Part shown: piece by piece, positions 59,171 through 64,000 of the stretch
Position numbering within the stretch: the stretch's first letter is position 1
Layout of the letters: each line of letters starts with the position of its first letter
Assembly (NCBI GenBank): GCA_003255025.1
Contig: QANY01013592.1
Location: 1 to 64,000 of the forward strand
Direction: 5' to 3'
DNA length: 64,000 nt
Origin: Datisca glomerata
Lineage: Eukaryota > Streptophyta > Magnoliopsida > Cucurbitales > Datiscaceae
Made by a program: the position numbers and the translations under genes
The notes under the pieces: model-generated
Told to the model about the DNA's origin: nothing
What the model saw: the letters and a program-made list of their open reading frames with translations, nothing else
The model's database searches: none

Positions 59171-59728
59171 TGATTTTGGCAGCTGTATGGTCGGTCAAAG
59201 GTCTGAAATGCCGGCATACCCTATTGTGAACAAGTTGTCTTATATATTTTAAGGATAAGTTAGTTAGTTTTCAAGTTATATTTATTTGTAAGTTGATAAA
59301 ATGAATAATATAAAATTTTGTTGAAATGATTAAATATTATTATTGTCAATTATTATATTGGTGTTCTTTAAGTTTGATAAAAGCATCATTTTAAAAATGT
59401 TTAATATGAATATTTGACTATAACAATGAACCTTATAGTATCTCACTTTATATGATATAAAATACTTGTGAATGTTAATTCATAAGTATAAAAAACACAT
59501 GTTGAATATATTCAACAAGGGTCCGGAAACCCTATTAAACAATGTTCTACATGAGTTGAAAACTCCTATAAAAAGCGAGAGACTATAGGGTTCTTCACAG
59601 GAGGCATTATGCCTTGCAAAAAACACGGACTTTTAATATGAGAGGCTATCACATGTGCCGCGAGAACCATGTGGATTACCTTCCACAGGGTTTTCTACCT
59701 CTTATAGAATGTCATATTTTTTGTATTG

Positions 59729-60790
59729 ACTAAGTTATATCATCGATTCCAGTTCAATCTTCCTCTCCTTTGCAAGCTTCAGAATGAGTTTCTTCAAAAC
59801 AAAGCATTTTTCTAGGGTTGTTTACTTTCCCTATCTCTTTAGGCCATTTACACTCTGGAAGTTCAATCAATATTTACTACAGGAGTTGTTAGAGCGTGTC
59901 TATCACGTCAAAGTCCGGAAAATGGTATATTTTCTCTACCCTCTCCTTCAAAGTTAATCGATGTCTTTCTCTTCCTCAAAGGTTCTCAATCACTTTATCT
60001 TCTTCAGGTTTCCCTAAGATCTTTGGTGGAGCAGTATTCATAACCATTGAATCCTTGGTTGAGGCCTTATGTGATTTCTCTATCTTCTTTGTTTCTCATT
60101 TTTCTCTCCGTTGGTCAGGAATAAACATTTTCTGGCTACTATGCCTAGCAATACTCAAGACCATATCGTGAGCATGAGTGGCGAGCTCTTAAAATGTGTG
60201 TGGCTTTATCCCTTGAAGAATGTAAAGAAGCCCCCAATGCATTCCTTGAATACATATCTCAACTGTTGAAATTCTAGATGGATGATCATTGTAATCAAGA
60301 CTTAGAGAATGCCACCGGTCAATGTAATCAACTACAGGTTCATCTTTTTTGTTGCTTGGTGTTTGTAAGTTCCATCATGCTAACAATGTGATGAGTGCTA
60401 TAGTTACGATTGAGAAACTCTCTTTCAAGTTGTTTCCAACTATGAATCGACTCCGGCTCTAAGTCAGTGTACCAGTCAAAAGCATTTCCCTTCAATGTGC
60501 GAACGAACTGCTTTACAAGAAGATCACCATGTGTGCTGACATTTTCACATGTTTCAATGAAATGGGCAATGTGCTGCCTTGGGCTGCCTTTTCCATCGAA
60601 TTATTGAAACTTGGGCGGTTGGTATCCATTTGGCAACCTCAACTATCAATTCTTTTTGTATAAGGTTTCAAATACGAGAGGGAGTTCTGAGGTTGACTGT
60701 CATACTGAGCTCAAATGCTATTCATATCATGTCTTGCACTTGTTGAACATATAGTGAAGCGATTGTGGAAGATTCATAGGTTTGATGAAC
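59729..60790 (-). pseudogene. Gypsy-B gag
   Basis: From the right: NGYQPPKFQ.FDGKGSPRQH (about 60640-60580), IAHFIETCENVSTHGDLLVK, RTLKGNAFDWYTDLEPES (about 60500-60450), DEPVVDYIDRWHSLSLDYND (about 60340-60280), GLLYILQGIKPHTF.ELATH (about 60225-60170). Finally CFVLKKLILKLAKERKIELE (59800-59750) directly before the CACTA-B junction. These are the gag core and the C-terminal HP.EKCFVLKE-type segment. Confidence 0.8.
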
Positions 60791-60854
60791 TTCTTGTGAT
60801 TATATTTTTTTTAGATTTCAGGTCATTAATTGTTTAATTCATTCTTCCGCTTCA

Positions 60855-61182
60855 AGTAAGTGGACTTACATGATGGTGTGACTCACGTTGTGATAAATGT
60901 ATATGCTTTGAGTGAGTGAATTTATATCGTAATATGACCCATGTGTGATAAATATATATGTTTTGTGTAAGTGAATTTATATCGTAATGTGACCCATGTG
61001 TGATAAATATATATGTTTTGTGTAAGTGAATTTATATCGTAATGTGACCATGTGTGATAAATATATATGCTTTGTGTAAGTGAATTTATATCGTAATGTG
61101 ACCCATGTGTGATAAATATATATGCTTGTGTAAGTGAATTTACATTGTAATGTGACTCACGTGTGATAAATGTAATATGTGT
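60855..61182. repeat. Tandem repeat array, six units of 53-55 bp
   Basis: Units like tgtaagtgaatttatatcgtaatgtgacccatgtgtgataaatatatatg start at about 60855, 60911, 60966, 61021, 61075 and 61129. The middle four are nearly identical. The outer two have diverged. A minus-strand open frame across it is a by-product of the repeat. Confidence 0.95.
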
Positions 61183-61603
61183 TATTCTCATCAGTTTTAA
61201 TTGTCTATAAGCATGTTACTTTCATATATATGTTTGTGTAATTGACTTATATAACGATGTGACTCTGATGTTATAATTGTATCATATATTTATTATATGT
61301 TTAACCATTTTGCCATAATTATTATATTTCGTTAACACTTTGGTAATTAATTATTGTTCAGTTATTAATGTGATTATCATGAGATAAATGTCTGAGTATG
61401 ACTGATTTTGCGTAGTATGTTATCATGTTTAATTCTGTTATATGTATCAGTATGCATTATATGATTAATTTTTGTCATACATTGGATTCTGCAAGTTATG
61501 AGGTTAATTCATTCAAGTGGTAATTAAGTAAAATATGAACTTAAGCATGACCTTTAGTTAACAAGAAATCAGAACTGTTCACGTTATGTTCTGTTAAACT
61601 AAT

Positions 61604-61820
61604 GGGGTGTCATCTCTTCATGCTTTCGTCACATATAGGGTGTCATATGTTCATGTTTTGGTCATACATTGGGTGTCATCTGTAAATATTTTCCGTCAAT
61701 CATGAGGTGCTATCTGTTCACGTTTTTCATCACCTATGAGTGCCATCTGTTCTGTCGCCCAATGAGTGTCATTTGTTTCGTCGCCCGATATGTGCCATCT
61801 GTTTCGTCGCCCAATTCGTC
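61604..61820. repeat. Tandem repeat array, about seven units of 26-34 bp
   Basis: Units with ggtgtcatctgttc...tttcgtc. The first units are about 34 bp and the last ones about 26 bp (gagtgccatctgtttcgtcgccca). Confidence 0.8.
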
Positions 61821-61989
61821 ATGATGTGTTTCAGTTAACGTGTGATCAGTTGTGATTAGGTTGTTAACTAGAGGATATGCCAAGCCAAGATATGATTAAG
61901 ATTGTTAAATGATTCTGTTTTAGACACGTGTTGTCTATGTGCTATGTTAAGCCATGTCATGATCAAGTACGTTACTTTATTTCATTTAT

Positions 61990-62585
61990 GTTATATGTCA
62001 ACTTCAGTTAGGTTATGTCATGATTGCATTTATGATATATTGATGCATGTTATTATGTGAGTTTGCTTACTGAGTATTTTAAAATATCCATTCCCCCACA
62101 GTTATTTATGATGCAGGTGGTGATGGCGAGCAGCATGAGTGGGAGACTGCCATAACCACTTATATCAGAGGAATTTATGTTTTCAATTTATGATTTGATT
62201 TAAAACTTAGGAAAATGATTTCTATTAAACTTGGTTATTTAAGTAGTTTATTTTACATTATGATTTTCTACAAATTATGATCAGTGAAAGTTTTATGAAT
62301 TATAGATTTCAAGTTTTGATTTTATTTTAGAATTTAATTCAGTTCTTCGAGGTTTTATTAATTATGCATTTAAGACACTTTATCGCTTCCGCTATTTATT
62401 GATTAAGATTTCGATCATGGATAAGTTTAATGCTTCCGCTATTTAAGGTCAAGGGTTTTCCATCATATGTAAATTATGAATTTTCAATTTGAGAATTTTC
62501 TCAAAATTAGGGTTTGTTTCGAATTGAAGATTTCAAAATAGTGAAATTACATGTATATTTAACCTTCGGGGATCGGGGCGTTTCA
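61990..62585 (+). repeat. Probable 3' part of a Gypsy LTR
   Basis: Contains tttgcttactgagtattttaaaata (about 62063), a gcaggtggtgatggcgag segment, two copies of gcttccgctatttat/a, and ends atcggggcgtttca at 62585. These are recurrent landmarks of plant chromovirus LTRs. The two tandem arrays to the left may be part of the same LTR. No partner LTR on the same strand was found. Confidence 0.45.
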
Positions 62586-63007
62586 ACCTTGGTGCTTTGA
62601 CAAGGATTAGGCATCCTGACGAAGGTGCCTCCATTAGACTCTCGGACAAGAGTGCTTTTGTAAGGGCGCTCTGGTGAGGGCACGAAGGCACGAGTCCTCT
62701 CTCTCGAAAGTATAGGGCACATGATGATAACTTAAATGATAACGATGATTTCACAAGAAAGTTTCTATATGACAAATTCTATACAGAGTTTTCATTCGGG
62801 GGTCAAATGGTGATAATTAAACTTCATATACAAGTCTTTTGAAGTCCTCAATGTCAAATGAGGAAATCTAGTTAAGAGTAGAGAAAAAGAAGGAAGCTCG
62901 AAACAAGAATCCGTTATGCCTCCTCACCCTGGAGCTGACCTAGATAACCAACACAAAAGCAATGTCGTGGGAATACCATGTGACCCACAACCGTTGCTTC
63001 AGTATTT
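62586..63007. other. Stretch after the LTR-like sequence, possibly a Gypsy leader
   Basis: A GC-richer patch (62586-62715) is followed by a purine-rich stretch and atgcctcctcaccctggagc (62917). No confirmed gag motif. Confidence 0.3.
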
Positions 63008-63260
63008 GGGTCTGTTTGACTCCACCTAAACTTTTAAGTTTAACTTATTTAAGTTATAACTTTAATCTATAAATTAAAATGTGTATGGCATAACTTATTT
63101 TGATTAACATTAAGGTATAACTTATTTTGAAAATCTATAATTTATTAACTCACTAGTTTATTTATAAAAGATGAGCCAAATACCCTGTTAAAAATAAAAT
63201 AATAAATTGTTTAAGGTAAAAGCTATAAGTTGGCATGTATGAGCTAAGCCAAACGGGATC
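63008..63260. mobile_element. Possible hAT-like MITE
   Basis: The left end gggtctgtttgactcc and the reverse complement of the right end (gatcccgtttggcttagc) pair imperfectly. The GTTTGG core is typical of plant hAT MITE termini. About 250 bp, AT-rich, no coding. No convincing 8-bp target duplication. Confidence 0.45.
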
Positions 63261-64000
63261 TTATACGATATTGAATTCTAAGTGATATGTATGCTGGCTG
63301 CATATAATCTATTAGGGAGGCCATGGATACACATGGCATGAACGATAATTTACATGGATGGTTTAATATAAATGATGATCAGATTAACCAAATCTTAAAT
63401 GGAAGAAAAGTATATAAAAATATTTAACATTTTTAATGATATGTTAGAAGATGTATGATAAGCTTTTAAAATGTTGGATTATTTTATTTTGGTATGTGAA
63501 ATTTGTTGATGAGAAAATTGTCAATTCAAGTTTCAAATTAATTATGTGAGAAAAAATAAATGTTCAAATTTTAAGATTACAAATTACAATAGAAAATGAA
63601 AAAAAAAATTGAGATATAAAACTTTCCCATGATACCCTTCAGTAAAAGTAAAAAGAATGGACAAATGAAAGGTAAAAGTTGAAACGTTTTTGGAATGTGA
63701 TGTACCACAATTTTGAAGGATTTCAAACTACCTCAAATAGAGGTAGTCTCAAGATTCTGCATTATCAAATTCTTTTACGACAACATAGTGTTCTAATAGT
63801 GGTATCATCAAGGTTCACTAAATTATGTTAACCTCACTTAGAATTTAAAACTTCCAACAGTTTTACAAGTCTTTCAATTCCATCTCTTTTACATATTTAC
63901 TAAAAATTAAATCTAACCATGAGATTGTAGATTCAAGTGGTATTATAATTAACTAAATGTAAAATTTGTGACTTTAATAAAAAAAATGTAAGAATCAAGT
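63261..64000. other. AT-rich stretch, nothing recognised
   Basis: No gene or repeat structure is visible up to the window end. Confidence 0.6.

Larger units (their letters stand above)
52961..59728 (+). mobile_element. CACTA-B: related non-autonomous CACTA transposon carrying other host gene fragments
   Basis: The left end CACTACAATGAATATAACAT and the right end (reverse complement CAATACAAAAAATATGACAT) pair as imperfect TIRs, both continuing TCTATA. Flanking triplets are gct and act, a 2/3 match to a 3-bp target duplication. The right 280 bp align with the right end of CACTA-A (shared aaacacggacttttaatat, cctcttatagaat-tcatat), and left ends are similar as well. No transposase is seen. Interior: phosphoglycerate kinase fragment (53803-54090), unassigned exon-like pieces, a decayed Gypsy integrase with tandem repeats (55560-57080), an IPT2-like fragment (57782-57903) and another exon-like piece (59021-59170). 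Confidence 0.82.
45809..60790 (-). mobile_element. Gypsy-B: Ty3/Gypsy element on the minus strand, split by two CACTA transposons
   Basis: Three blocks of one Gypsy element lie in order on the minus strand: gag (60790-59729), gag-protease spacer with protease (52960-50923) and spacer with the start of reverse transcriptase (46328-45809). The gaps are exactly the two CACTA insertions. The long spacer with repeated FDR/FERL and SRMK motifs and the WSY..M.GLDP start of the reverse transcriptase match a Gypsy family common in dicots. Both ends are truncated: the rest of RT, RNase H and integrase are absent on the left, and no 5' LTR was proven on the right. Confidence 0.85.

Noticed and set aside
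60922..61191. 89-codon minus-strand frame with repeated SLTQ and IYIYHTW segments
   Set aside because: It is a by-product of the 54-bp tandem repeat.

Overview
This window looks like a piece of a plant nuclear chromosome, probably from a eudicot. It is AT-rich, it holds spliceosomal-type exon/intron fragments of plant housekeeping genes, and it contains one clear TCP transcription factor. Most of it is layers of decayed transposable elements. I see no tRNA, rRNA, CRISPR array or bacterial-style operon. The species cannot be fixed from the sequence.

The only gene that looks intact is a CIN-type (TCP5/TCP13/TCP17-like) TCP factor at 22850-23974 on the + strand. It has TATA candidates at 21440-21648, a probable intron in the 5' leader (22382-22792) and an AATAAA at 24200.

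Left part (1-21 kb): a LINE remnant on the minus strand (1710-2875); a nearly full-length but dead Copia element with two recognisable LTRs (3041-8554); an exon-sized fragment of proline dehydrogenase with one stop codon (10200-10385); and a second dead Copia element (about 12640-21010). The second Copia is split inside gag by a 4.2-kb CACTA transposon (13348-17548), which itself contains a 5'-truncated LINE tail with a 17-bp target duplication.

Middle (24-46 kb): an assembly gap beside a TC microsatellite; a long inverted-repeat element (25415-25838); a Ty3/Gypsy gag-protease remnant on the minus strand with a 0.95-kb tandem duplication (26635-30030); a GC-rich minisatellite between two outward-pointing TATA boxes (30836-31001); a chromodomain Gypsy that has lost its reverse transcriptase and RNase H (32373-34650, minus); a Tat/Athila-like LTR (36993-37731); a Copia gag fragment (minus); and a third Copia with a full 5' LTR, tRNA-Met-type primer site and truncated 3' LTR (38874-45808).

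Right part (46-61 kb) is the most interesting. One minus-strand Gypsy element (about 45809-60790) has been split by two related CACTA transposons in the same orientation: CACTA-A (46329-50922, 3-bp target duplication AGT) and CACTA-B (52961-59728). Neither shows a recognisable transposase. Both carry intron-containing fragments of unrelated host genes. CACTA-A carries pieces resembling augmin subunit 5 fused to a GTPase motif, the proteasome ATPase RPT1 and a CHD1-type chromatin remodeller. CACTA-B carries pieces of phosphoglycerate kinase and tRNA dimethylallyltransferase (IPT2 type), further exon-like pieces I cannot name, and a Gypsy integrase with an 8-unit tandem repeat. This is gene capture (transduplication) by a non-autonomous CACTA family. 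The last 3 kb hold two tandem-repeat arrays, a probable Gypsy LTR end and a possible hAT-like MITE.
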